From JBLHKW01 sp047618565 (GTDB lineage Bacteria; Planctomycetota; UBA1135; GCA-002686595), in assembly GCA_047618565.1 (NCBI GenBank), contig JBLHKW010000150.1, positions 1 through 12,526 on the forward strand: 12,526 nt of DNA. Reading direction: 5' to 3'. Made by a program: the position numbers and the translations under genes. Every line of letters starts with the position of its first letter. Positions within the stretch are counted from its first letter, which is position 1. The notes below the pieces were generated by a model. It had not been told where the DNA came from. It searched no databases and saw nothing but the letters and a program-made list of their open reading frames with translations. Shown in pieces: positions 1 to 6,519 of this stretch.

Positions 1-779
1 CCGGCCGTGCCCACCATCAGCGCCAGCACGATGAAGAACATGTCGGTCGTCGAGCGTGAGCCTTCGGTGTAGGACGCGAAGCCGAGCTGTTCGTGGAGTC
101 CGTCGAGGCGGTCGAGCAGGAACTCGCCGCTCGATCCGTCGATACCGCCGAAGCCCAGCTGCGGAATTGGCGTCCCCGAGATCATCAGCGATATGAAGAT
201 CGCGGGCACCATGTACGCAAAGATGAGGACGCAGTACTGGGCCACCTGCGTGTAGGTGATGCCCTTCATTCCGCCGAGGACGGCGTAGAAGAAGACGACG
301 CCCATGCCGATCAGGACTCCGCTCGTGACATCGACGCCGAGGAAGCGGCTGAAGACGATGCCCACACCTTGCATCTGGCCCGCGACGTAGGTGAACGAAA
401 CGAAGATCGCGCAGAAGACGGCGACGATGCGGGCCGTTTGCGAGTAATAGCGGTCGCCGACGAAATCAGGGACGGTGAAGCGGCCGAACTTGCGCAGGTA
501 GGGCGCCAGCAAGAGTGCGAGCAGCACGTAGCCGCCCGTCCAGCCCATGAGGTAGACGGAGCCGTCGTAGCCGGAGCCGGAGATCAGCCCGGCCATCGAG
601 ATGAACGAGGCCGCCGACATCCAGTCCGCGGCGGTGGCCAGGCCGTTGGCCACCGGCGACACGCCCGCGCCGGCCACGTAGAAATCCCGGGTCGAGCGCG
701 CACGCGACCAGATCGCGATACCGATGTAGAGCGCGAAAGTGGCTGCGACCAGGATGTGCGTCCATTGTTCGACGCTCAC
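1..779 (-). CDS. Sodium:solute symporter large subunit (VC_2705-like), partial at window edge
   Basis: This is the N-terminal 259 codons of a sodium:solute symporter (SSS family); the C-terminal part lies outside the window. Such proteins are inner-membrane permeases that import small organic acids with Na+. The frame is open from a GTG at 779 to the window edge. It shows an N-terminal membrane helix, then the SSS-like segment RSTRDFYVAGAGVSPVANG, a DWMSAASFISMAGL helix, and ADWMS- and GGMKGITYTQ-type motifs typical of the acetate permease/VC_2705 branch. The GTG is supported by GGAG seven bases upstream (790-787). The nearby ATG at 792 is out of frame. The gene follows a DUF4212 small subunit by about 52 nt, the standard partner of this subfamily, which supports a two-subunit transporter. 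The substrate is not determinable; acetate or another short carboxylate is a family-based guess. Confidence 0.9.
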   Translation of the reverse strand, partial: MSVEQWTHILVAATFALYIGIAIWSRARSTRDFYVAGAGVSPVANGLATAADWMSAASFISMAGLISGSGYDGSVYLMGWTGGYVLLALLLAPYLRKFGRFTVPDFVGDRYYSQTARIVAVFCAIFVSFTYVAGQMQGVGIVFSRFLGVDVTSGVLIGMGVVFFYAVLGGMKGITYTQVAQYCVLIFAYMVPAIFISLMISGTPIPQLGFGGIDGSSGEFLLDRLDGLHEQLGFASYTEGSRSTTDMFFIVLALMVGTA

Positions 780-831
780 GGCCTGGCTCCATGTCGCCTA
801 GCAAGCGACCCCATCGGTGACCGGGAAGCCT

Positions 832-1134
832 TCAATCCTCCGCGACTCCGAACTTGCGATCGAGCCGGTTCATCTGGCGCACGTAGACGACGATGAGTAG
901 CACGAATACGTAGATCGATCCTTGCTGGGCGAACCAGAAGCCCAGCTTGAATCCTGTGCCCGGAATCCGGATCTCATTCAGGCGCTCGACCAGCAGCACC
1001 CCGAACCCGAAGGACACCGTGAACCAGATGACCAGCAGCAACCCGATCAAGCGCAGGTTCGCGCGCCAGTAAGCCAGGTGAGCCTCCGGTGCCCGCGCAC
1101 GACTGCCGGTAGAGGGGGGGCGCGGGTCAACCAT
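832..1134 (-). CDS. DUF4212 small subunit of sodium:solute symporter
   Basis: This 100-aa protein belongs to the DUF4212 family, the putative small subunit that accompanies VC_2705-type sodium:solute symporters. It has the family pattern: a short N-terminus ending in AHLAYWRANLRLI, a first membrane helix (LLLVIWFTVSFGFGVLL), a short linker, a segment KLGFWFAQQGSIYVFVLLIVVYV forming the second helix, and a basic tail with RQMNRLDRKFGV. The frame remains open upstream to 1296, but that would overlap the tRNA-Leu gene and add 54 residues unlike the family, so the ATG at 1134 (MVDPRPPS) is chosen. It is probably co-transcribed with the large subunit downstream. No clear Shine-Dalgarno is visible before this ATG. 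Confidence 0.88.
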   Translation of the reverse strand: MVDPRPPSTGSRARAPEAHLAYWRANLRLIGLLLVIWFTVSFGFGVLLVERLNEIRIPGTGFKLGFWFAQQGSIYVFVLLIVVYVRQMNRLDRKFGVAED

Positions 1135-1264
1135 GTGGCGCAGTGTACGGTCCCGACTCGCGGTTCCGTCCCCGCTCAGGTCCATCCCGCCGGACCCGCA
1201 TGCCTGCGATGGACAAAAAACAGCCGGGAGGGGGGGCCATGCACCCGAAATCAGGTCCAGGGCT

Positions 1265-1349
1265 TGGTGCGGGAAGGGGGACTTGAACCCCCACACCTTG
1301 CGGTACAGGAACCTAAATCCTGCGCGTCTACCAATTCCGCCATTCCCGC
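1265..1349 (-). tRNA. tRNA-Leu (anticodon UAG), CCA encoded
   Basis: On the minus strand a complete class II tRNA folds. The acceptor stem is GCGGGAA with TTCCCGC, then discriminator A and an encoded CCA (1267-1265). The D-arm contains the AATTGGTAGACGC type sequence of leucine tRNAs. The anticodon stem CAGGA/TCCTG encloses the loop TTTAGGT, giving anticodon TAG. There is a variable arm (ACCGCAAGGTG region) and a T-arm GGGGGTTCAAGTCCCCC. The anticodon reads CUN leucine codons, mainly CUA. The gene sits between the symporter pair and the 160-aa hypothetical gene, all on the minus strand. Confidence 0.97.
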
Positions 1350-1440
1350 TTTGTGGGGCGTATCTTGGCCGCGGGGGCGGGGCAATGCAACGTGGCGTTG
1401 CGAGATGGCTCGGCCGGGTTTGGGCCGGGCGCTGCGCGGG

Positions 1441-1923
1441 TCAGTCGGCCTGGGCGAGGAGTTCGGTCGCCTTGGCTTGTAGGCGTGCGTTCACGTCGTC
1501 GTTGACCGTTGCGAGACCGGTGTTCCAGTCTGCGGTCTGGGCTTCCGTGTAGGCCGAGCGGTCGAAGCCGTGGCGGTTGCGGAAGTCCTTCATGAAGTGG
1601 TTGCGCTTGCGGTCGAGGGCGTCCTGGCGCTCGATCCAGTCCGCCATCGCGCTGCGGATGCCTTCGACGTGCGCTTCGTCGAGTGGTTGCGGCCAGAGCT
1701 CGGTGAAGAGGGTCTGGCCGCGCTCGGTGAGGTCGAGCACGACCGCGGCCTTCTCGCCCAGGCCGCACTGGCCGGCGCCGCCGGCGCCGGCCGCGGGCAC
1801 GCCCAGACCGGTGGACGATGCCTGGGCGGCGCGCGATTGGTAGACGGCTTCCTGCAAGAAGGCCATCGCCTGTTCCAGCCGATCGACTCGATCGGGGACG
1901 GAGCGATGGGCGGGAGCGGGCAT
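1441..1923 (-). CDS. Hypothetical protein downstream of bacilliredoxin
   Basis: I do not recognise this 160-aa protein. It has no signal peptide and no membrane helix, so it is probably cytoplasmic. Residues about 1-37 are helical (DRVDRLEQAMAFLQEAVYQS). A Gly/Ala-rich linker follows at about 41-58 (GVPAAGAGGAGQCGLGEK). The C-terminal 100 residues are rich in charged helix-formers and include the conspicuous segment ALDRKRNHFMKDFRNRHGF. The ATG at 1923 lies 8 nt after the stop of the bacilliredoxin gene, so the two are almost certainly one transcription unit; only a weak AGG precedes it. The context suggests a thiol-redox or stress link, but that is inference from position only. Confidence 0.7.
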   Translation of the reverse strand: MPAPAHRSVPDRVDRLEQAMAFLQEAVYQSRAAQASSTGLGVPAAGAGGAGQCGLGEKAAVVLDLTERGQTLFTELWPQPLDEAHVEGIRSAMADWIERQDALDRKRNHFMKDFRNRHGFDRSAYTEAQTADWNTGLATVNDDVNARLQAKATELLAQAD

Positions 1924-1931
1924 CGGGCGAC

Positions 1932-2342
1932 CTAGCAGAACTCGGTGTAGGCTTCGGTCAGGGTCTGAGCCACGGCGTCGGCCTGCTTGCCCTCGATGTC
2001 CTGGCGCTGGATCATCTTGACCAGCTGACCGTCCTTCATGATGGCGATCTGGGGTGAGCTCGGACGGTAGGGCTTGAAGTACTCGCGTGCGCGCGCGGTA
2101 GCGTCCGCTTCCATGCCGGCGAAGACCGTGATCATCTGGTCGGGCTTCTTCTCGCTGAGCAGAGACATGCGGAAGCCGGGGCGTGCACTGCCGGCCGCGC
2201 AGCCGCAGACGGAGTTCACGAAGACCAGGGTTGTGCCCGGCTGGCGCAGGGCCTCGTCGACATCTGCGGCGCTCAGGGCCTCCTTCACACCGATGGAGGT
2301 GAGCTCGTCGCGGAAGGGCTGGACCATCTGGGGATCGTACAT
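1932..2342 (-). CDS. BrxA/BrxB-family bacilliredoxin (YphP/YqiW type)
   Basis: This 136-aa thioredoxin-fold protein matches the BrxA/BrxB family, whose characterised members remove bacillithiol from mixed disulfides on proteins in the cytosol. Seen directly: the family start MYDPQMVQPFRDEL, the strand TTLVFVNSVCGCAAG carrying the CGC active site (Cys46, Cys48), the downstream Arg-rich GSARPGFR, and the core PSSPQIAIMKDGQLVKMIQR containing the family's conserved Pro and strand. Length is close to the usual 140-145 aa. The protein ends in a Cys (Cys136), which could act as a resolving or third redox cysteine. It is first in a two-gene unit with the 160-aa hypothetical protein. A TATTAT box at 2420-2415 could be its -10 element. 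The function assumes the host makes bacillithiol or a similar thiol, which the window does not show. Confidence 0.9.
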   Translation of the reverse strand: MYDPQMVQPFRDELTSIGVKEALSAADVDEALRQPGTTLVFVNSVCGCAAGSARPGFRMSLLSEKKPDQMITVFAGMEADATARAREYFKPYRPSSPQIAIMKDGQLVKMIQRQDIEGKQADAVAQTLTEAYTEFC

Positions 2343-2410
2343 GGCTGGATTTCGTCGCTGGGTCAGGGGCGGGTGCGGTAGCCGGTTGGCGTCCGCGCGG
2401 GTGATCGAGG

Positions 2411-2421
2411 ACCTATAATAG
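2411..2421 (-). promoter_or_regulatory. Possible -10 element for the bacilliredoxin unit
   Basis: An isolated AT-rich patch in very GC-rich DNA reads CTATTATAGG on the minus strand, with TATTAT at 2420-2415. It would give a 5' leader of roughly 65 nt before the ATG at 2342. No good -35 hexamer is present 16-18 bp upstream, so the call rests on the -10-like box and its position only. Confidence 0.35.
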
Positions 2422-2439
2422 GTGCAGCCGCGTGAAAAT

Positions 2440-2455
2440 CTACCGTGGACGGTAG
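2440..2455. repeat. Perfect 16-bp dyad (CTACCGT-GG-ACGGTAG), operator or weak terminator
   Basis: CTACCGT and ACGGTAG form a perfect inverted repeat with a 2-bp centre. It lies between the response-regulator stop (2493) and the bacilliredoxin start, about 20 bp upstream of the TATTAT box. That position fits an operator for the bacilliredoxin promoter. On the minus strand the dyad is followed by ATTTTC, so it could also serve as a weak terminator for the kinase-regulator operon. The sequence does not decide between the two. Confidence 0.4.
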
Positions 2456-2492
2456 GGTTTGCCTGGCCGGGCGCCCGCCCGGCGTTTGGGGC

Positions 2493-3827
2493 TCAGGACT
2501 GGGGCTCGGGGCCGCCCTCTTCCGGGGACATGGCCGCGAGCTTCCTCCACAGGGTCGAGCGGTCGATCCCCAGGGACTGCGCGGCGAGGCTGCGGTTGCC
2601 GTCGCAGGCCTCGAGGGCGCTGAGAATCGCATCCCGTTCGATCTCGCGCAGGGTGCGCGCTGGGCGTGGCGCCGCAGCGGCTGCGGCTGCGGGATCGCCG
2701 CCCGCGTGTTGCTGATCCAGGCGCAGGTGTTCCACGTCGATTCTGCCCGTGCCGGCGAAGACCGCCGCGCTGAGGATGACGTTCTTCAGCTCGCGCACGT
2801 TGCCGGGCCAGGCGTGTTCGTGCAACGCGTCCAGCGCGGCCGAGGTGATTCCCGTGGGTCCCTCCGGCAGGAAGTGTTCCGCCAGCTCGGGCAGGTCTTC
2901 ACGTCGTTCGCGCAGGGGCGGCAGGACGAACTCGATGCCACGCAAGCGGTAGTAGAGGTCCTGGCGCAGGTCGCCGTCGCTGATCAGGTCCGCGGGCGTG
3001 CGGTTCACCGCTGCGAAGAAGCGTACCGAGACCTGGCGGCTGCGGTCGTCGCCGACGCGACGGACCTCGCCGTTGTCCATCACGCGCAGGAGCTTCGCCT
3101 GGTGGTCCATGCGCATCGAGCTCAGCTCATCGAGAAAGAGCACGCCGCCATTCGCTTCCTCGAGCAGCCCCGGTCGATCCGACGTCGCGCCGCTGAAGGC
3201 GCCCTTGCGATAACCGAAGAAGGTGCTCTCGAACAGCTCGGCCGGCGTGGCGGCGCAGTTGTGTGCCACGAACGGGCGGTCGGCCAGCTTCGAGGCGCGG
3301 TGCACGGCCTGACTGACGACCTCCTTGCCCGTGCCCGTCTCGCCGGTGATCAACAGGTTGACGTCGCAGCCCGCGGCGAGGGTGACGAGGTGGCGCACCT
3401 CGACCAGTGCACGGCTGCGGCCGCGGATCGACTTGACGGCGGACGTCGTCTGCGCATCCGCTGGACGGGAGCCCGCGAGCGCCTTGTTCACGGCGCTGAT
3501 CAGTCCCTCCGGCGTGAAGGGCTTCAGCAGGTAGTTGTCGGCTCCGGCGCGGATGGCGCCGACGATGATCTCCACGTCCTCCTGGACGGAGACCACGATG
3601 ACCGGCAGGTCCGACCAGCGCTGGCGAATACGCGCCAGCAGCTGCATACCGTCCATCTCCGGCATCTGCAGGTCGGAGATCACCAGGTCCGGAACGCTCG
3701 CCTCGACGGCCAGCAAGCCTTCGAGGCCATTGGGCCCGGTGCGGACGGTGTGGCCTTCGCCCTCGAGCACAAGACGCGCGAATTGAAGCCCCGAGGCGTC
3801 GTCATCGGCCATCACGATGGATGCCAT
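2493..3827 (-). CDS. NtrC-type sigma-54-dependent response regulator
   Basis: This 444-aa protein has the full REC-AAA+-Fis architecture of an NtrC-family activator of sigma-54 RNA polymerase. The receiver (1-120) shows the acidic pair DDD near residue 8, the phospho-acceptor Asp52 (VISDLQMPEMDG), Ser80 and Lys102 (LLKPF). The AAA+ domain has Walker A GETGTGKE (162-169), a sigma-54-contacting loop GAFSGA (209-214) in place of canonical GAFTGA, Walker B GGVLFLDE (227-234) and LRQDLYYRL (287-295). The C-terminal helix-turn-helix NRSLAAQSLGIDRSTLWRKL (411-430) binds DNA enhancers. The ATG immediately follows the kinase TGA, with GGGAGG five bases upstream inside the kinase gene, so the two are translationally coupled. 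A plausible target is the sigma-54 promoter of the sorted-protein gene at 8831-8847. Confidence 0.97.
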   Translation of the reverse strand: MASIVMADDDASGLQFARLVLEGEGHTVRTGPNGLEGLLAVEASVPDLVISDLQMPEMDGMQLLARIRQRWSDLPVIVVSVQEDVEIIVGAIRAGADNYLLKPFTPEGLISAVNKALAGSRPADAQTTSAVKSIRGRSRALVEVRHLVTLAAGCDVNLLITGETGTGKEVVSQAVHRASKLADRPFVAHNCAATPAELFESTFFGYRKGAFSGATSDRPGLLEEANGGVLFLDELSSMRMDHQAKLLRVMDNGEVRRVGDDRSRQVSVRFFAAVNRTPADLISDGDLRQDLYYRLRGIEFVLPPLRERREDLPELAEHFLPEGPTGITSAALDALHEHAWPGNVRELKNVILSAAVFAGTGRIDVEHLRLDQQHAGGDPAAAAAAAPRPARTLREIERDAILSALEACDGNRSLAAQSLGIDRSTLWRKLAAMSPEEGGPEPQS

Positions 3828-5117
3828 TCAGACCTCCCATGCCCGGGGTAGGCGGACGCGAAAGGATGCGCCCGCGCCGTTTGAGCCGAGTGTCAAGCCA
3901 CCGCCCTGGGCCTCCATGAGTTCGCGCGCCAGGTACAGTCCCATGCCGTGACCTGCGGCCTTCGACGTGTGGCCCGGGCGGAAGATGTGCTCGGCCATGT
4001 CGGGCGGGATGCCAGGGCCTTGATCGATCACATCGATCGCGCAGCCGTTGCCGTTTCGTTCGATACGCATGGTCACTTCACCGCGTTGCTGCATCGATTC
4101 GGCGGAGTTCTTCAGCAGGTTGGAGAGCACCTCGTCCAGGAGCACGCGCGGAACCTGCATCTCCAGCTCGCCTTCACCCCAGAGCACGCGACAACGAACG
4201 CCAGGGTAGCAACGCGAGATCTTGAGTGCCGCGTCGTCGACGACTTCCTTGAGCGCGACGGGTGCTTCTTCGCCGGGCTCAGGTGCACGCACCGGCGGGC
4301 TGGAGACCGGGTCAGGCGCGCTCGCGGGAGCGGCTGGGCGCAGGGACTCGAGTGCGAGCACCTCCAGTTGATCGATCGCGGCCTTCAGCCCATCGAGCTC
4401 GGCCTGCTCGTTGGGGGAGGTCGGATTGCGCCGCTCGATGAGAGCGGTGAAGCCGCGCAGATTGTGAACCGCGTTCTTCAGGGCGTGGCCGATCTTCGCG
4501 GTCTGCGCGCCGAGCACGGCCAGGTTCTGCGCGTCCTCGAGCTTGCGCTCGATCGCGACCAGGCGCGCTTGCTGTTCGCCGAAGCGATTCGAGATCCTGG
4601 CCTGGCTGCGCTCCCAGGAGCGGCGGATGCGGGCCCCGACGAGCCCGAAGAGCACGAGGAATGAGCTCTGCAGGCTCAGACGTCCGATGGCGTCCGAGAT
4701 TCCGAACGACAGCTCCTGAATCCACAGGGCGGCCGTGCTCGCGAGGGTCAGTACCGCGATGCCGCGCGGGGAGTGACCGACGGTTGCGAGCAGTACCTCG
4801 AACCACAGGCCGACCACGAAGAGCGATACCTGAGCGCCGCCGGTCCAATGGGTGAGCAGGGCCCAGGTCGTGACGCCCCAGATGGGCGAGGCTCGGTGCG
4901 CGATCCGGACCAGGTGCGCAGGCCCGTTCCGGGCCAGAGCAAAGGCGCCCAGATTCAGGCCCGCCGCCACCATCAACAGTGCGATCCCGCGTCGATCCAC
5001 GTCCAGCCAGCCGGCCAGGGCATAGGCCACCAGGCAGGCCTGCAGCAGAAAGCTCGCCAGGAAGCGGATACGGACGCCCATTTCGAAGCGGGGCGGGGTG
5101 TCGGACGTGGGGGGCAT
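3828..5117 (-). CDS. Membrane sensor histidine kinase, partner of the NtrC-type regulator
   Basis: This 429-aa kinase is the cognate sensor of the adjacent NtrC-type regulator. Residues about 15-163 hold five or six membrane helices with very short loops and no extracytoplasmic domain, so the signal is probably sensed in or at the membrane. A charged coiled-coil linker (about 165-205) leads to the phospho-acceptor His211 in GHALKNAVHNLRGF. A Pro/Ala-rich linker (about 260-285) separates this from the catalytic domain: N-box DEVLSNLLKNSAESM (328-342), G1 DQGPGI (365-370), phosphate-lid HTSKAAGHGMGLYLA. The frame opens 17 codons earlier, but the ATG at 5117 has GGAGG (5132-5128) ten bases upstream and is chosen. 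Overall plan resembles kinases paired with sigma-54 activators such as PrsK, but without a visible GAF domain. It is transcribed divergently from the glycosyltransferase gene. Confidence 0.94.
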   Translation of the reverse strand: MPPTSDTPPRFEMGVRIRFLASFLLQACLVAYALAGWLDVDRRGIALLMVAAGLNLGAFALARNGPAHLVRIAHRASPIWGVTTWALLTHWTGGAQVSLFVVGLWFEVLLATVGHSPRGIAVLTLASTAALWIQELSFGISDAIGRLSLQSSFLVLFGLVGARIRRSWERSQARISNRFGEQQARLVAIERKLEDAQNLAVLGAQTAKIGHALKNAVHNLRGFTALIERRNPTSPNEQAELDGLKAAIDQLEVLALESLRPAAPASAPDPVSSPPVRAPEPGEEAPVALKEVVDDAALKISRCYPGVRCRVLWGEGELEMQVPRVLLDEVLSNLLKNSAESMQQRGEVTMRIERNGNGCAIDVIDQGPGIPPDMAEHIFRPGHTSKAAGHGMGLYLARELMEAQGGGLTLGSNGAGASFRVRLPRAWEV

Positions 5118-5343
5118 GGCGCGAGTACCTCCAGCATACGACCCCCTGTCCCGAATGCGCAAATACACCGGCTTGCAGGCGTCGCGAGGGGCGCTCCTCA
5201 GGGACCCGGCAGGGCCATTCGGCGTTGGAACCTCAAAAGATGCCTCTCACGGGAGAAAACCGAGGACGGCTCAAGGGGAATGGTCGATACACCCGCGTGC
5301 TCGAGACTCCCCCGCCAGGATGGGCGGGGAGAGGGCCCCACAC
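5118..5343. other. Divergent intergenic region between kinase and glycosyltransferase genes
   Basis: This 226-bp stretch must hold the promoters of both divergent units. I find no convincing sigma-70 or -24/-12 pair. The one structured element is a 7-bp inverted repeat CCCCGCC/GGCGGGG (5310-5316 and 5323-5329) just before the glycosyltransferase. Its right arm runs into the GGGGAGAGGG that serves as ribosome binding site, so a leader hairpin there could dampen translation. A minus-strand TTGCGC/TATGCT pair is rejected because its start would fall in the ribosome binding site. Confidence 0.4.
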
Positions 5344-6519
5344 ATGCCTGCAACAACCCCCGTCCCCGGGATTCCCCACAAGCCCCGCGTCGCCATTCTG
5401 GGCACGCGCGGCATCCCTGCGCGCTACGGCGGCTTCGAGACGTTCGCCGAGGATCTCTCGGTGCGCCTGGTCGAGGCTGGTTTCGATGTGACGGTGATCT
5501 GCCCGGGCGAGGGCGCGCCCGCGCCGACTCGCCATCGTGGGGTGACGCTGGAGTACGTGAAGTCCTGGGGTCAAGGGAGTGCGGAGACGCTGCGCTACGA
5601 CTGCGCCTGTCTGTGGCGCGCGCGCAAGCGCTTCGACGTCGTCTACATGCTCGGCTACGCCTCCAGCCCGCTGTGCTTTCTCCCGCGTATCTGGGGCACC
5701 GACGTATGGATCAACATGGACGGGATCGAGTGGCGCCGGTCCAAGTGGACGGGCTTCGCGCGTCTGTGGCTGCGCTTCACCGAGGCGCTCGCGTGCCGCG
5801 TGGCGTCGCGCCTGATCTTCGATAACCAGGCCGTGGCAGACGACGTCATGCAGCGCAACGGAGGCACGGTCACCAACAGCGTGATCGCCTACGGGGCTCT
5901 GCTCTCGGAGACGGAACCCGAGCAGGATTTCCTGAAGCAACACGACCTCGAGCGCGACGAGTACTACCTCGCCGTCTGCCGCTTCGAGCCCGAGAACCAG
6001 GTGCGCGAGATCGTTGCGGCCTTCATCGAATCTGGCTGTTCCCGACCGTTGATCATCGTTACCAACGCGGTGGATACCCGGTACTCCAGGGAGACGCTCG
6101 CCCTCTGTAATGAGCGCGTCCGGTTCATCGGGAGCGTCTACGACCGCGCCAACCTGTTCTCCTTGCGTACCCATTGCCGGGCGTACGTGCACGGCCACAC
6201 CGTCGGCGGGACCAATCCGTCGTTGCTCGAGTCGATGGCCTGTGGGAACCTCGTCATCTCCCACGACAACCCGTTCAATCGCGAGGTACTCGATTCGTGC
6301 GGACTCTACTTCCAGGGTTCAGCGCAGCTGGCGCGCGCCTTGCGGGACGTCGATCAGATGGAGTTGGACGCACGCGTGCGCAAGGGGGCCCAGGCACGCG
6401 AGCGTGTGCGTGAGTTCTACACCTGGGAGAAGATCACCCGGTCCTACGTGGAGCTGCTCGGAGGGAGCGGGGAGCCCGAGTTGGCCACGATCGAGGAGCG
6501 CGAAACGCGCGTCGGATAG
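5344..6519 (+). CDS. GT4-type glycosyltransferase with N-terminal DUF1972 domain
   Basis: This 391-aa cytoplasmic, probably membrane-associated enzyme would transfer a sugar from a nucleotide donor onto a lipid-linked or polysaccharide acceptor during exopolysaccharide or O-antigen assembly. The N-terminal GTRGIPARYGGFET (20-33) is the signature of the DUF1972/rhamnosyltransferase-like group. The C-terminal half has the GT4 donor-binding region YVHGHTVGGTNPSLLESMACG (281-301), with a Glu and a downstream NREV. The start at 5344 (MPATTPVP) has GAGGG eight bases upstream and begins just before the conserved domain. The frame stays open upstream to 5098, but that extension is low-complexity and overlaps the kinase start region. 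Its TAG is followed directly by the flippase GTG, so the two form an operon. Rhamnose is a family-based guess for the donor sugar. Confidence 0.92.
   Translation: MPATTPVPGIPHKPRVAILGTRGIPARYGGFETFAEDLSVRLVEAGFDVTVICPGEGAPAPTRHRGVTLEYVKSWGQGSAETLRYDCACLWRARKRFDVVYMLGYASSPLCFLPRIWGTDVWINMDGIEWRRSKWTGFARLWLRFTEALACRVASRLIFDNQAVADDVMQRNGGTVTNSVIAYGALLSETEPEQDFLKQHDLERDEYYLAVCRFEPENQVREIVAAFIESGCSRPLIIVTNAVDTRYSRETLALCNERVRFIGSVYDRANLFSLRTHCRAYVHGHTVGGTNPSLLESMACGNLVISHDNPFNREVLDSCGLYFQGSAQLARALRDVDQMELDARVRKGAQARERVREFYTWEKITRSYVELLGGSGEPELATIEERETRVG

Noticed and set aside
93..896. Plus-strand open frame of 267 codons opposite the symporter
   Set aside because: The minus-strand frame encodes a clear sodium:solute symporter. 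The plus-strand product is low-complexity His/Asp/Arg-rich sequence typical of antisense GC-rich DNA.
1135..1296. N-terminal extension of the DUF4212 protein up to 1296
   Set aside because: It overlaps the tRNA-Leu gene and adds residues not expected in the family.
1387..1401. GCAACG-TGG-CGTTGC hairpin upstream of the tRNA
   Set aside because: It has no T-run and no promoter-like partner. Short stems like this are expected by chance in GC-rich DNA.
2445..3851. Long plus-strand open frame of 468 codons opposite the response regulator
   Set aside because: It is the antisense shadow of a regulator with all motifs intact. Its translation is Arg/Ala/Gly-rich with no recognisable domain.
5118..5168. 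Upstream ATG (5168) for the histidine kinase
   Set aside because: It has no ribosome binding site, whereas the ATG at 5117 has GGAGG upstream.
5118..5180. TTGCGC-N18-TATGCT as a sigma-70 promoter for the kinase
   Set aside because: The start site would fall inside the GGAGG ribosome binding site of the chosen start.
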